A stretch of DNA of 34,467 nucleotides from Aquiluna sp. (GCA_028822985.1 JAPKCK010000011.1:1-34467), one strand, 5' to 3'. Counted from the first letter of the stretch, positions 8,483-17,785 are shown. Numbers and translations are program-made. The notes: generated from the sequence alone by a model not told the origin.

Positions 8483-8947
8483 CTAGCCGGGCATTAGGGC
8501 AGACATGGCAAGTGCGGCCTGAACTGCTTCCGCGCCTTTGTCTTCTTTGGACCCCTCGAGACCAGCTCGATCAAGGGCTTCTTGTTCGTTGTTTACCGTA
8601 AGTAGGCCGAAGCCCAGGGGTTTGTTTGAATCAAGTTGGACTCGGGTCAGGCCCTCGGTCGCGGAAGAGCAAATGTAGTCAAAGTGAGGGGTCCCCCCTT
8701 GAATTACAACTCCAAGAGCTATAACTAGATCCGCCCCTTGATCAAAAGCCCATTTGGCCGCAAGCGGAAGCTCGAATGCTCCGGGAACCATAGTCACTTG
8801 GACATTAACTGCTCCGGTAACTTCGAGTTCTTTCTGCGCGCCCAATATCAGGCCCGCCATTATTTCCGGGTGCCAAGAGGTTGCAACAATGACGGCTTTT
8901 TTGCCGACTGCTGAAACATTCAGGTTTGGTGCTCCGCTACCGCTCAC
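8483..8947 (-). CDS. ribH: 6,7-dimethyl-8-ribityllumazine synthase
   Basis: RibH condenses the pyrimidine product of RibD with the four-carbon unit made by RibBA to form lumazine, the substrate of riboflavin synthase. The 154-residue protein shows the substrate-binding elements WHPE (from 25) and PGAFELP (55-61), and the catalytic H88 in GGTPHFDYI. It is the last gene of the rib operon; its GTG start overlaps the ribBA stop by 4 bp (GTGA), indicating translational coupling. Expression should follow the FMN riboswitch upstream of ribD. Confidence 0.97.
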   Translation of the reverse strand: MSGSGAPNLNVSAVGKKAVIVATSWHPEIMAGLILGAQKELEVTGAVNVQVTMVPGAFELPLAAKWAFDQGADLVIALGVVIQGGTPHFDYICSSATEGLTRVQLDSNKPLGFGLLTVNNEQEALDRAGLEGSKEDKGAEAVQAALAMSALMPG

Positions 8948-10185
8948 TTGTCCAGATTAGCGGGTAACTCATGTCCCATGCGTTCTCGCTTAGCGTCTAG
9001 ATATCCAAGGTTCTGCTCTGCTAGGCCCACAATTAGTGGAACTGTCTCGTTAACAGCTATGTCAGCTTTCTCCAATGACTCCCGTTTTTCGGGATTGTTC
9101 GTCAGCAAGCGAACGCTTTCGATGCCCAAGTCTTGCAAGATGGCAATAGCCGCTCCGTACTCGCGGGCTTCACTTGGGAGTCCAAGCGCAAGATTTGCAT
9201 CCACGGTGTCCAAACCTTGTTCTTGCAGCGCATAGGCCTTGAGCTTGTTTAGTAGTCCAATACCACGGCCCTCTTGGCCACGCAGATAAATAACTACTCC
9301 GCCTTTGGGGTCGGCGGCAATGGCATCCATTGCGCCCTCTAGCTGTGGGCCACATTCACACTTCAAAGATCCAAAGGCTTCTCCCGTAATGCACTCAGAA
9401 TGCAGGCGGACAAGAACATCTTTTCCGGTCGGATTACCAGAAATGATGGCCACGTGGTCTGCAGTGGTCTGAACGTCGTAATACCCTCTAACGCGGAAGT
9501 CACCGTGCGTAGTGGGCAACTTAGCTTCGGCGTCGAAACGAATTCTGTTAGACCTGGGATTCAGCTTTGGCGCAAGTTTGGCTAAGTGCTCTTTCAGGTT
9601 CGAAATGCTAGTCATAGGTAAGTCAAACCTTTGGGCGGTCTGAAATAATTCCTCGCGGCGCATCATTGTTCCGTCGTCATTGACCATCTCAGCCATCATC
9701 GCAACCGGCTCAAGGCCTGCTAGTTTCATGAGGTCAACTGCGGCTTCGGTGTGACCGGGTCTCTCTAGCACACCACCGTCTTTTGCTCGCAGCGGAAGAA
9801 CGTGACCTGGACGCATCAGCGAGAGTGGTCCGGAGCTTCGGTCAGCCAGCACTCTGGCGGTTAGCCCTCTGTCGGCCGCTGAAATCCCGGTCGTCGCGCG
9901 GTCGGCAGCATCGACGCTCACCGTGTAGGCAGTCCGGTGCGGGTCTTGGGTTTTTACCCACATCAAGGGCAAGTCAAGCTCATTGGCTCGCTGCTCGGTC
10001 ATGGGCGCACAGATATATCCTGAGGTGTAGCGGATCATCCAGGCCATCCACTCGGTCGTTGCAAACTCAGCTGCAATTATCGCGTCGCCTTCGTCCTCTC
10101 GGTCTGCAGCGTCGGTAACCAAAACCGGCTTGCCGGCCCGAAGCGCACTAAGAACCTCTTCGATGCTCGATTCGACAATTTCCAT
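8944..10185 (-). CDS. ribBA: bifunctional 3,4-dihydroxy-2-butanone-4-phosphate synthase / GTP cyclohydrolase II
   Basis: RibBA supplies both precursors of riboflavin: the N-terminal half converts ribulose-5-phosphate to dihydroxybutanone phosphate and the C-terminal half opens GTP. The 413 residues contain the RibB acidic loop DREDEGD (28-34) and RPGHVLPLRA near 125-134, then the RibA zinc cysteines C265, C276 and C278 (CITGEAFGSLKCEC) and RGQEGRGIG at about 302-310. Both active sites look complete. It starts immediately after the ribE stop, with no gap, and overlaps ribH at its end. Confidence 0.98.
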   Translation of the reverse strand: MEIVESSIEEVLSALRAGKPVLVTDAADREDEGDAIIAAEFATTEWMAWMIRYTSGYICAPMTEQRANELDLPLMWVKTQDPHRTAYTVSVDAADRATTGISAADRGLTARVLADRSSGPLSLMRPGHVLPLRAKDGGVLERPGHTEAAVDLMKLAGLEPVAMMAEMVNDDGTMMRREELFQTAQRFDLPMTSISNLKEHLAKLAPKLNPRSNRIRFDAEAKLPTTHGDFRVRGYYDVQTTADHVAIISGNPTGKDVLVRLHSECITGEAFGSLKCECGPQLEGAMDAIAADPKGGVVIYLRGQEGRGIGLLNKLKAYALQEQGLDTVDANLALGLPSEAREYGAAIAILQDLGIESVRLLTNNPEKRESLEKADIAVNETVPLIVGLAEQNLGYLDAKRERMGHELPANLDK

Positions 10186-10776
10186 TTACTTGAACTCCAT
10201 GAGTCTCTCGATGTGTTTCGCCATTACATCAACCTCAACGTTGACCTTTGATCCGGGCTTTTTGGAACCCAGCGTTGTCACCTGCAGCGTCTCAGGAATC
10301 AAAGAAAGCCCAATTACATCGTCGGATATTTCATTGACGGTCAGCGAGATGCCGTCAAAGGTGATCGACCCCTTCATCACTACGTATCTCAGGAGCTCGC
10401 GAGGAATTCTGATTCTTACCCAATCCCAGTTCTCACTGGTCTCACGCGAGACAAACTCCCCGACACCATCGATGTGCCCCTGGACGACGTGTCCGCCGTA
10501 ACGAGTTTGGGCATTCATCGCGCGCTCTAAGTTGATTGGGTCACCAACCACCACCTCCATGAGGCTAGTTAGCTTGATGGTTTCCATCATCACGTCTGCG
10601 GTGAAGCCATTCTCGTCAATCTCGATAGCTGTTAGGCAAGTGCCTGAGCAGGAGATCGAGTCGCCTCGCTTCAGGTCTCCCAGCACCATATTTCCTTTTA
10701 TCGTTAGACGCAATGCGTCTGACTGCTTGGTAATTCCAGTTACAGTTCCAAGCTCTTCAATGATTCCGGTGAACAT
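10186..10776 (-). CDS. ribE: riboflavin synthase, alpha chain
   Basis: This enzyme dismutates two lumazine molecules to riboflavin. The 196-residue protein has the typical N-terminus MFTGIIEELG and two similar lumazine-binding beta-barrel repeats: one with SCSGTCLTAIE, the other with GSITFDGISLTVNEI, joined by the YGGHVVQGHIDG segment. Length is normal for the family. The ATG overlaps the ribD stop by one base (TAATG on the coding strand), so translation is likely coupled. The gene name is ribE in most actinobacteria and ribC in E. coli. Confidence 0.97.
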   Translation of the reverse strand: MFTGIIEELGTVTGITKQSDALRLTIKGNMVLGDLKRGDSISCSGTCLTAIEIDENGFTADVMMETIKLTSLMEVVVGDPINLERAMNAQTRYGGHVVQGHIDGVGEFVSRETSENWDWVRIRIPRELLRYVVMKGSITFDGISLTVNEISDDVIGLSLIPETLQVTTLGSKKPGSKVNVEVDVMAKHIERLMEFK

Positions 10777-11804
10777 TAGGCGCTCCTCGCTCTGATGAAT
10801 ATGTCGTTTCCAAGTTGTTTGGTTTCCAGCACTGTCAGCCGTGCTGCGTCTTCGATGCTGTTAATCCCTATTTGACCAAGTGCCATGTTTGGGCCACCCA
10901 GAAGCATTGGCGATAAATACACGATGAATTCATCTACCAATTTGGCTGCAACAAACGCACTTGCCAGCCTTGGCCCTCCTTCAACAAAAACGTGCTTTAT
11001 GCCCTGGGCCCAAAGTTGCCGAAGGGCATCGTTCAAGTCACGCGTTTGGATTTGAATAGTTTTGGCCCTGTCATTAAACAGACGCAAATTGTTCGGAATT
11101 ACCGATTCCCCCAAAACTATTCGGATTGGCTGATCTTCAAAATAATTACCGTCTGGCCTCCTGGCCGTCAGTTCGGGGTCGTCAGCGATTGCCGTACTCG
11201 TTCCGACCAAAATACTGTCAGCATTCGCACGTCTTGAATGAGTATCAGCCCTTGAGTCGGGGCCGCTAATCCATTGACTGGTGCCGTCTGAAGCCGCACT
11301 GCGGCCATCCAATGTGCTTGCCCACTTCAGGGTCACAAATGGCCTGCCGAGGCGCTTAGAGCCGAGCCAGACTCGATTCTGTTCCTCGGCTTGCTTTAGA
11401 AGGACATCGGGTATCACTTCGATGCCGGCATCTTTCAGGGTTTGAGATCCCTGGCTTGACTGATCCCCGGGATCAGCGGATGCGAATATAACTCGACTGA
11501 CTCCGGCCTCAATAAGAGCCAACGCGCAAGGACCAGTCTTGCCGACGTGGTTGCAGGGCTCTAACGTGACAACAGCGGTGTGATTTTTCAGGGAAACATC
11601 GGGAAAGTTTTCTGCGAAGTGCTCAAGGGCCATAACTTCGGCATGGTCGCTACCCGCGCCCTTATGCCAGCCTTCACTCACGATTGAACCAGATGGATCT
11701 AAAATTACGGCGCCAACCTGCGGGTTTATCCCGACTGCTGGGCCATTGAGCGAGATTGCAAGGGCGCGGCGCATCGCGGATTCGTATTGCTCTACGCTTG
11801 GCAT
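10776..11804 (-). CDS. ribD: bifunctional diaminohydroxyphosphoribosylaminopyrimidine deaminase / 5-amino-6-(5-phosphoribosylamino)uracil reductase
   Basis: RibD carries out the second and third steps from GTP toward riboflavin. In the 342-residue protein the N-terminal deaminase domain has its zinc site at H54 (HAEV), C84 and C93 (EPCNHVGKTGPC); the C-terminal reductase domain begins near residue 155 with PFVTLKWASTLDGR and includes FVEGGPRLA. It is the first rib gene. The ATG at 11804 is preceded by a GAGAGGG ribosome-binding site. The terminator and FMN riboswitch lie directly upstream, so flavin level should control the whole operon. Confidence 0.97.
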   Translation of the reverse strand: MPSVEQYESAMRRALAISLNGPAVGINPQVGAVILDPSGSIVSEGWHKGAGSDHAEVMALEHFAENFPDVSLKNHTAVVTLEPCNHVGKTGPCALALIEAGVSRVIFASADPGDQSSQGSQTLKDAGIEVIPDVLLKQAEEQNRVWLGSKRLGRPFVTLKWASTLDGRSAASDGTSQWISGPDSRADTHSRRANADSILVGTSTAIADDPELTARRPDGNYFEDQPIRIVLGESVIPNNLRLFNDRAKTIQIQTRDLNDALRQLWAQGIKHVFVEGGPRLASAFVAAKLVDEFIVYLSPMLLGGPNMALGQIGINSIEDAARLTVLETKQLGNDIFIRARSA

Positions 11805-11843
11805 CTTTCCCTCTCGATTCTGGTAACACAGAACCGCGGGAAC

Positions 11844-11872
11844 GGAAAATAAGAGGGCGCAAATAGCGCCCT
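11844..11872 (-). terminator. intrinsic terminator in the expression platform of the FMN riboswitch
   Basis: On the minus strand a perfect 7-bp stem AGGGCGC / GCGCCCT closes a 5-base loop and is followed by CTTATTTT. It begins at the base after the riboswitch P1 stem and ends about 40 nt before ribD. This position fits transcription termination when FMN is bound. Confidence 0.75.
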
Positions 11873-12016
11873 AGTTCTTCTCTCATCCGGACTTTAACCG
11901 TCGGTCTTGGATTTTCACCAAGTCAACCGCCTGGAGGCTCATCGCTGGTCGCGATGTTTCCAGTCGGGTCGCGGACTATAACCGCCGGTTCAGATTTTCA
12001 CTGACCCCGAAGAACT
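11873..12016 (-). promoter_or_regulatory. FMN riboswitch (RFN element)
   Basis: On the minus strand the 144 bases carry conserved RFN blocks: GGGGTCAGTGAAAATCTGA near the 5' end, ACCGGCGGTTATAGTCCGCG, then TTGACTTGGTGAAAATCCA and ACCGACGGTTAAAGTCCGGA. The ends form an 8-bp P1 stem, AGTTCTTC (12009-12016 read in reverse complement) with GAAGAACT (11873-11880). The element binds FMN and, from the terminator that abuts P1, should switch off ribD-ribE-ribBA-ribH when FMN is plentiful. A weak -10 candidate (TATTGT on the minus strand, 12030-12035) lies just upstream, in the short gap after trpS, so the operon may have its own promoter. Confidence 0.95.
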
Positions 12017-12057
12017 GTGCTTAGATGAAACAATACTCTTTTGGGCTAAGAAATTCC

Positions 12058-13062
12058 TCAGACCGGAGTTACCAGCCCAAGGTTTGCATACACAGTCTTG
12101 AGTGTTTTTTCCGCAGTCTGGTTCGCGCTAGCCGCACCTTTTGCAAGCAATCGATCCAATTCAGCGGGATCCTCGAGCAGTTCATTGGCTCTAGTTCTGA
12201 TCGGCTCAAGTGCTGCAATTACGGCGTCGGCAACTTCAGTCTTGAGCGTTCCGTACCCTCTACCCGAAAGGCCGGCCTCTATTTTGGCGACTGGCTCGCC
12301 AGTGAGTGCAGAATAAATACCGAGCAGGTTAGAAATACCCGGCTTATTTTCTCGATCAAAGCGGATGTCACCATCGGTGTCGGTGACGGCGGACTTTATT
12401 TTCTTAGTTATTTGCGCCGGCTCATCCATCAGATTTATCAACCCCTTAGGGTCGTGGGCCGACTTCGACATCTTGGCTGTCGGCACTTGCAAGTCGTAAA
12501 TTTTGGCGGTTTCTTTCAGAATTTCTGCTTTTGGAATGGTAAAAGTTTCGCCGTATCTGGAATTAAATCGCATCGCCAAATCGCGAGTAAGTTCTAGATG
12601 TTGGCGCTGGTCCTCGCCGACTGGAACTGCGGTTGGTTGATAAAGCAAAATGTCCGCCGCTTGCAAGATTGGGTACGTGAATAGACCGACGGATGAGTTG
12701 TCTGCTCCACCCTTTTGGCTCTTGTCTTTAAACTGCGTCATCCTCGAAGCTTCTCCGAAGCCGGTGATGCAGTTCAAGACCCAGGCGAGTTGGGCGTGAG
12801 CCGGCACATGAGACTGCACAAACAACGCGCTTTTGGCCGGGTCTAATCCTGCCGCCAGATACTGAGCCGCTGTCCGGCGAGTGTTTTCTAGAAGCAGCTT
12901 CGGATCTTGCGGCACCGTGATCGCGTGCAGGTCAACAATTACGTAGTAGGCGCTGAATTGGTCCTGCATTGCCACCCACTGGGTGAGTGCACCCAGATAG
13001 TTTCCTAGGTGAAGGCTTGCCGCCGATGGTTGCATTCCTGAGAGCAGGTTTGGTTTAGTCAT
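12058..13062 (-). CDS. trpS: tryptophanyl-tRNA synthetase
   Basis: TrpS charges tRNA-Trp with tryptophan using ATP. The 334-residue class I synthetase has the HIGH-type motif LHLGNY (from H18) and KMSKS at 197-201, plus the [13 protein letters not shown] block. The start at ATG 13062 has a TAGGAA ribosome-binding site, nine bases after the xthA stop, so the two are probably co-transcribed. The trpS end is 41 bp before the riboswitch on the same strand with no terminator I can see, so some read-through into the rib leader is possible. Confidence 0.98.
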   Translation of the reverse strand: MTKPNLLSGMQPSAASLHLGNYLGALTQWVAMQDQFSAYYVIVDLHAITVPQDPKLLLENTRRTAAQYLAAGLDPAKSALFVQSHVPAHAQLAWVLNCITGFGEASRMTQFKDKSQKGGADNSSVGLFTYPILQAADILLYQPTAVPVGEDQRQHLELTRDLAMRFNSRYGETFTIPKAEILKETAKIYDLQVPTAKMSKSAHDPKGLINLMDEPAQITKKIKSAVTDTDGDIRFDRENKPGISNLLGIYSALTGEPVAKIEAGLSGRGYGTLKTEVADAVIAALEPIRTRANELLEDPAELDRLLAKGAASANQTAEKTLKTVYANLGLVTPV

Positions 13063-13071
13063 CTTCTGTTC

Positions 13072-13881
13072 CTACAGTTCGTACTCAACGACGACGGGGG
13101 AGTGGTCGCTCCACCTCGTGTCATAGCTCGGGGCTCGATCTACTTGATAAGTCTGGCTAAGTTTTGCCAATGCAGGGGTAGCAAGTTGGTAATCAATTCG
13201 CCAGCCGGCGTCGGTGTCGAAAGCTTTACCTCGATAGGACCACCAGGTGTAGGGGCCGGGCTGGTCGGGGTGACTCGTTCTTCCCACATCTACCCAGCCC
13301 ATTTTTTGGAAGCCATCGAAATACAATCGCTCTTCTTGCAAGAAGCCGGAGTTTTTCAGGTTGCCCTTCCAGTTTTTTATGTCTAATTCGGTGTGGCCAA
13401 CGTTCAGGTCTCCAACGACGACCGCATGGTGACCCGAGTCCATAAGTTCCTGCATGCGAATTGTCATTGCATCCAAGAACTTGTACTTTTCAACCTGTTT
13501 AGGGGTGTCTACTTCGCCGGAGTGAACGTAACAACTGATAACAATTATCTTTTGGTCGCCAACCTCGATCTCGGCCTCTAGCCATCGCCCGGCAGAATCA
13601 AAGTCATCCGAGCCGAGCTTTGTCGAGGAAGAAAGGACCTTGTGCTTGGAAAGCACTGCAACTCCTGCCCTGCCTTTAGCAGTCGCGAGGTCATCGAAAA
13701 TATTCCAGCCCTCGGCAACCGCCAGCGGGCCGTTAGTAGAGAGCTCTACCAAATCTTCGGTAGGGGCTCGAACCTCTTGAAGGCAAAGCACGTCGGGGTT
13801 AGATTCTTGAACCCATTCGCCCATGTTTTTCCGGGCTGCGGCTCGGACTCCATTTACGTTTACGCTTGCAATCTTTAGCAT
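13072..13881 (-). CDS. xthA: exodeoxyribonuclease III (AP endonuclease family)
   Basis: XthA cleaves DNA at abasic sites and removes 3' blocking groups during base excision repair. The 269-residue protein has the exonuclease-endonuclease-phosphatase fold: LKIASVNVNGVRAA at the N-terminus, the metal-binding glutamate in CLQEVRAP, the catalytic DLNVGHTELD, the YTWWSYR stretch followed by WRIDYQL, and the terminal SDHSPVVVEY. The ATG at 13881 follows a -10-like hexamer by 7 nt. It is the upstream member of an xthA-trpS pair. Confidence 0.95.
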   Translation of the reverse strand: MLKIASVNVNGVRAAARKNMGEWVQESNPDVLCLQEVRAPTEDLVELSTNGPLAVAEGWNIFDDLATAKGRAGVAVLSKHKVLSSSTKLGSDDFDSAGRWLEAEIEVGDQKIIVISCYVHSGEVDTPKQVEKYKFLDAMTIRMQELMDSGHHAVVVGDLNVGHTELDIKNWKGNLKNSGFLQEERLYFDGFQKMGWVDVGRTSHPDQPGPYTWWSYRGKAFDTDAGWRIDYQLATPALAKLSQTYQVDRAPSYDTRWSDHSPVVVEYEL

Positions 13882-13888
13882 CTACACC

Positions 13889-13894
13889 AATCTA
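13889..13894 (-). promoter_or_regulatory. -10 element of xthA, leaderless geometry
   Basis: On the minus strand TAGATT is followed by seven bases (GGTGTAG) and the xthA ATG. It sits between the stop of the Rieske lipoprotein gene and xthA. Confidence 0.4.
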
Positions 13895-13898
13895 GGAG

Positions 13899-14345
13899 CT
13901 AGATAAGCGCGTAGAGATCTTCACCGCGCACTTCAATGGTTATTTTGCCCAGAGCACTTCTTGCCGGACCGGACTGAGGTTCGCCGCTATCAGTGTCGAA
14001 TCTTGCTCCGTGGCAACCGCAAACTATCTGTTCTTCGCGTACGCCAGTTACGATGCACCCGGCGTGAGTGCATGTCGCGTTGAAGGCGCGGAAAGTGTCA
14101 AGAGCTGGGCGCGTAACCAAGATGGTGAGCGCATCGCTTATTTTGTACTTCATTCCAGAGCCGACAATCACTTCACTGGCTTTCCCGAGTAACTGTTCTG
14201 ATGCGGGCGGGGAGCTTGATTCCTCCAATGTGGCGCTAGGGGAAACTGTTGGTACTGGTTGCGCTTCAGAAGCGCAGGCGGCCAAGGTAAAGGCAGCGGA
14301 TGTGGCGACAATCCCAGTAAGGGCAGTTCGTCTATTTAGGGTCAT
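13899..14345 (-). CDS. Rieske [2Fe-2S] lipoprotein with Tat-type signal
   Basis: The 148-residue protein begins with a signal peptide bearing a twin-arginine motif (NRRTALTG) and ends it with a lipobox, LAAC (C24), so it should be exported folded and lipid-anchored outside the membrane. A Ser/Pro-rich linker (about 26-50) leads to a Rieske domain with cluster ligands C92, H94, C109 and H112, and the disulfide pair C97/C111. It is a small stand-alone Rieske protein, not the QcrA subunit of the bc complex, which is larger with several membrane helices. It lies 23 bp after sdhB on the same strand and may be part of that transcript. Its electron partner is not evident. Confidence 0.88.
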   Translation of the reverse strand: MTLNRRTALTGIVATSAAFTLAACASEAQPVPTVSPSATLEESSSPPASEQLLGKASEVIVGSGMKYKISDALTILVTRPALDTFRAFNATCTHAGCIVTGVREEQIVCGCHGARFDTDSGEPQSGPARSALGKITIEVRGEDLYALI

Positions 14346-14368
14346 TGAGTTGTCAACAAATAAATTGT

Positions 14369-15103
14369 CTAAGCTCTTCCGCGCAAGATGGCTTGTTTCA
14401 CCTCGGCTATGGCCTTAGTCACTTCAATCCCTCTTGGGCATGCTTCGGTGCAGTTAAAAGTAGTGCGGCAGCGCCAGACACCCTCTTTATCATTCAATAT
14501 ATCCAGACGAAGTTCCGCGTTTTCGTCTCTGGAGTCAAAAATGAAGCGGTGAGCGTTCACGATTGCGGCAGGGCCAAAGTACTGACCATCGGTCCAGAAC
14601 ACAGGGCAGCTACTTGTACACGCGGCACAAAGGATGCACTTAGTTGTGTCGTCGTAGCGAGCACGTTCTTCGGGAGACTGCAGGCGCTCCTTCTTGGGCT
14701 TATCGGTGGCAACCAAGAATGGGTTGATTTCCAAATACGCCTTGTAGAACGGCGTCATGTCAACAATCAGGTCCTTTTCTACGGGTAGGCCCTTGATTGG
14801 CTCTACGTAGATGGGCTTAGAGATGTCAAGGTCCTTGATTAGCGTCTTGCAAGCAAGTCTGTTTCTACCGTTGATACGCATCGCGTCGGAGCCGCAAACA
14901 CCGTGAGCGCAAGAGCGGCGGAAGGTCAGAGACCCATCTTGCTCCCACTTGATCTTGTGAAGCGCGTCTAGAACTCGATCGGTTCCATACATCTCGACGT
15001 CAAAATCCTCCCACTTCGGCTCTGTGTCGTTCTCTGGGTCAAAGCGTCTGACGATAAGTGTGACCGTGAAGGACTCAATCGTTGGGACGGATAGTTCAGC
15101 CAT
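14369..15103 (-). CDS. sdhB: succinate dehydrogenase iron-sulfur subunit
   Basis: SdhB passes electrons from the flavin in SdhA to the membrane quinone site. The 244 residues hold three clusters: [2Fe-2S] at C65, C70 and C85 (with D73 at the fourth position, as in E. coli), [4Fe-4S] in CILCAACTSSCP (156-166), and [3Fe-4S] with C212, C218 and C222. The frame is open further upstream but [12 protein letters not shown] at 15103 is chosen, because that ATG overlaps the sdhA stop by one base (TAATG) in the usual coupled arrangement. Confidence 0.98.
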   Translation of the reverse strand: MAELSVPTIESFTVTLIVRRFDPENDTEPKWEDFDVEMYGTDRVLDALHKIKWEQDGSLTFRRSCAHGVCGSDAMRINGRNRLACKTLIKDLDISKPIYVEPIKGLPVEKDLIVDMTPFYKAYLEINPFLVATDKPKKERLQSPEERARYDDTTKCILCAACTSSCPVFWTDGQYFGPAAIVNAHRFIFDSRDENAELRLDILNDKEGVWRCRTTFNCTEACPRGIEVTKAIAEVKQAILRGRA

Positions 15104-16881
15104 TAGTACTTGCGCTCCATTGGTTGGTAGTTGGTTACAACAACCGGCTTCCACCCGATTCTCATGTTTGTCCCAGTGTTCTTTTCTATTTTTCCCTGCT
15201 TGTAGACCATGGAGTGAACCATGAAGTTCTTGTCATCTCGCTCGGTGTAATCCTCGCGCAGGTGGGCACCGCGTGATTCTCGGCGCTCGCGGCAAGCAAT
15301 TACAGTAACCTCGGCAAGATCCAGCAGGAATCCTAATTCGATCGCTTCTAGTAAGTCGGTGTTGAATCGCTTGCCTTGATCCTGAATAGAGATATTTTCG
15401 TAACGCTTGCGAAGTTCCTGGACTTTCTCCAAAGCTTCGTTCAGTGTTTCTTCGGTTCTAAAGACCTGAGCGTTCTTGTCCATCGTCTCCTGAAGCTCCT
15501 TACGAAGCTGAGCGATTTTCTCTTTGCCCTTCGCCTTGCGAACTTTGTCGATCATTGCAATGACATCGGCGGCGGCGTTTTCTGGCATCGGAACCTGAGT
15601 TGCGGTTTTTGCATACTCGACTGAGTACTGCCCGGCGCGCTTCCCAAACACGTTGATGTCTAGTAGTGAGTTGGTGCCTAGGCGGTTTGCTCCGTGCACC
15701 GAAACACAAGCACATTCCCCAGCCGCGTAAAGACCTGGAATGACAGTGTCATTATCCGATAGCACTTCGGCCTTGATGTTGGTTGGGATGCCACCCATGG
15801 CGTAGTGAGCGGTTGGAAAAACGGGTATCTGCTCGGTGTAAGGCTCAACACCAAGATAGGTTCTTGCAAACTCTGTGATGTCTGGAAGCTTTGCGTCAAT
15901 GACCGCAGGCTCAAGGTGCGTTAGGTCAAGGAAAACATAATCCTTGTTGGGTCCGCCACCGCGGCCCTCGCGAACCTCGTTTGCCATTGCTCTTGCAACC
16001 ATGTCTCTTGGCGCAAGGTCTTTAATGGTCGGGGCGTAGCGCTCCATAAATCTCTCACCGGCGGAGTTTCGTAGAATTCCACCCTCACCGCGAGCAGCCT
16101 CGGAGAGCAAAATTCCCAAGCCGGCAAGGCCGGTCGGGTGGAACTGGTAAAACTCCATGTCCTCCAGTGGGATGCCTCTTCTGAAGGCAATCGCCACTCC
16201 GTCACCGGTCAAGGTGTGAGCGTTCGAAGTGGTCTTGTAGATCTTCCCAAATCCACCGGTTGCAAAAATGATCGACTTTGCCTGGAAAACGTGAATGTCT
16301 CCAGTGGCAAGCTCATAAGCAACGACTCCTGCTGGCTTGCCATCGTTCATTACTAAATCCAGAACGTAGAACTCGTTGAAAAAATTGATTCCCATCTTGA
16401 CGCAGTTCTGGTACAAAGTCTGCAGAATCATGTGGCCAGTCCGGTCAGCTGCATAACAGCTACGCCTAACTGGCGCCTTGCCGTGGTCTCTGGTGTGACC
16501 ACCGAAGCGGCGCTGATCAATCTTGCCGTCTGGGGTTCTATTGAAGGGCAGTCCCATGTTTTCTAAATCAATTACCGCCTGAACCGATTCCTTCGCCAAG
16601 ATTTCGGCTGCATCCTGGTCAACTAGGTAGTCTCCACCTTTTACTGTGTCAAATGTGTGCCACTCCCAGTTGTCTTCCTCAACGTTTGCAAGTGCGGCGG
16701 CCATTCCGCCCTGAGCAGCTCCAGTGTGACTTCTAGTTGGAAATAGCTTTGAGACGACACCGACATTGAGGTCTGTGCCCGCTTCGATTGCGGCTCGCAT
16801 GCCAGCACCTCCGGCACCAACAATTAGCACGTCAAACGAGTGATAGGTGATGTTGTCGTCTACTGATACTTTTTCCGCCAA
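15103..16881 (-). CDS. sdhA: succinate dehydrogenase flavoprotein subunit
   Basis: SdhA oxidises succinate to fumarate in the citric acid cycle. The 592-residue protein has the FAD-binding [11 protein letters not shown] near residue 21 and the covalent flavin histidine H52 in [22 protein letters not shown] and the substrate-site HYAMGG and [12 protein letters not shown] blocks follow. The start is a TTG at 16881, with AAGGGAAA about 8 bases upstream; no ATG alternative precedes the conserved region. The gene lies 14 bp after sdhD within sdhCDAB. Confidence 0.98.
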   Translation of the reverse strand: MAEKVSVDDNITYHSFDVLIVGAGGAGMRAAIEAGTDLNVGVVSKLFPTRSHTGAAQGGMAAALANVEEDNWEWHTFDTVKGGDYLVDQDAAEILAKESVQAVIDLENMGLPFNRTPDGKIDQRRFGGHTRDHGKAPVRRSCYAADRTGHMILQTLYQNCVKMGINFFNEFYVLDLVMNDGKPAGVVAYELATGDIHVFQAKSIIFATGGFGKIYKTTSNAHTLTGDGVAIAFRRGIPLEDMEFYQFHPTGLAGLGILLSEAARGEGGILRNSAGERFMERYAPTIKDLAPRDMVARAMANEVREGRGGGPNKDYVFLDLTHLEPAVIDAKLPDITEFARTYLGVEPYTEQIPVFPTAHYAMGGIPTNIKAEVLSDNDTVIPGLYAAGECACVSVHGANRLGTNSLLDINVFGKRAGQYSVEYAKTATQVPMPENAAADVIAMIDKVRKAKGKEKIAQLRKELQETMDKNAQVFRTEETLNEALEKVQELRKRYENISIQDQGKRFNTDLLEAIELGFLLDLAEVTVIACRERRESRGAHLREDYTERDDKNFMVHSMVYKQGKIEKNTGTNMRIGWKPVVVTNYQPMERKY

Positions 16882-16895
16882 TTTATTTCCCTTAC

Positions 16896-17339
16896 TTACT
16901 GCGCTGGGCAGAATGAGGCCAAAAGCTCAGCAGATGCACCAGCTGGGCATGGGTCGAATGTGAAAATTACGAGAGTTCCAAGCAGAATCAAAAGCGCGCA
17001 GACTGCCCACAGTGTTGTGGTGAGGGCGCGGCGGACCTTGACTTGGCCGGCGTAGTCATTGACGATGGTTCGCATTCCGTTAGTTCCGTGAATCAATGCG
17101 AGCCAGAGCATCGCTAGATCCCAAACCTGCCAGAACGGGTCCGCCCACTTGCCGGCCACGAATGCGAAGTCGATGGCTTTGATGCCATCACCAAGAACGA
17201 GGTTCACCACTAGGTGAGTGAAGATAAGAACGATTAGCAAGGGACCGCTGACACGCATGAACAGCCAGCCGTACTTCTCCCAGTTAGCTTGCTTGCGGGT
17301 TCGAGGACGGTTCGGTACTTCGATAGTTACGCTCATCAT
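16896..17339 (-). CDS. sdhD: succinate dehydrogenase hydrophobic anchor subunit
   Basis: The 147-residue protein has three hydrophobic helices (about 30-50, 68-88 and 108-128) and anchors SdhAB to the membrane with SdhC. The motif [17 protein letters not shown] carries the likely haem b histidine and residues near the quinone site. The start is one of two tandem ATG codons at 17336-17339; 7 bp separate it from sdhC. Identity rests on operon position and the helix and histidine pattern. Confidence 0.93.
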   Translation of the reverse strand: MMSVTIEVPNRPRTRKQANWEKYGWLFMRVSGPLLIVLIFTHLVVNLVLGDGIKAIDFAFVAGKWADPFWQVWDLAMLWLALIHGTNGMRTIVNDYAGQVKVRRALTTTLWAVCALLILLGTLVIFTFDPCPAGASAELLASFCPAQ

Positions 17340-17346
17340 CTACCCC

Positions 17347-17736
17347 CTAGTGTCCGAATACTCGTGCAAGATGCATTGGAGTGAACCCTGCGACCGCGAT
17401 GACAGTCACAGCGATCACAACCCAGAACATTGCGCTCTGGTATTTCGTTCCCTTAGACCAGAAATCAATCGCTATGACGCGAAGACCATTCAGGCCGTGA
17501 AACAAGATTGCCCCCACTAGGCCCAGCTCCGCTAGACCGACCACCGGGGTTTTGTAAGACTCGATGACGATGTTGTAGGCCTCAGGGCTCACTCGAACGA
17601 GCGCGGTGTCCAAAACATGGACGAGTAAAAAGAAAAAGATACCGACGCCACTGATGCGGTGTAGTACCCAGGACCACATACCGACTTTGCCGCGGTAAAG
17701 GGTTCCTGCCGGCTTTATTGCCAAGCTAGCCTCCAT
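17347..17736 (-). CDS. sdhC: succinate dehydrogenase cytochrome b556 subunit
   Basis: The 129-residue membrane subunit contains the SdhC signature WSWVLHRISGVGIFFFLLVH, with the conserved HRxSG, and a second histidine element LFHGLNGLR that would ligate haem. Three hydrophobic helices are visible. I start at ATG 17736 (MEASLAIKPAG) because the longer reading frame begins with unrelated low-quality sequence inside the divergent manC gene. It is first in sdhCDAB. A -10 candidate TAGACT lies at 17760-17765 (minus strand), with no strong -35 and no clear ribosome-binding site. Confidence 0.94.
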   Translation of the reverse strand: MEASLAIKPAGTLYRGKVGMWSWVLHRISGVGIFFFLLVHVLDTALVRVSPEAYNIVIESYKTPVVGLAELGLVGAILFHGLNGLRVIAIDFWSKGTKYQSAMFWVVIAVTVIAVAGFTPMHLARVFGH

Positions 17737-17785
17737 GGATAGATCAGAATTTGACCTTAAGTCTAACTCAGGAAATCCCAACCTT

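Noticed and set aside
15104-15154. 17-residue N-terminal extension of sdhB
   Set aside because: It reads through the end of sdhA in another frame; the one-base TAATG coupling at 15103 is the usual start.
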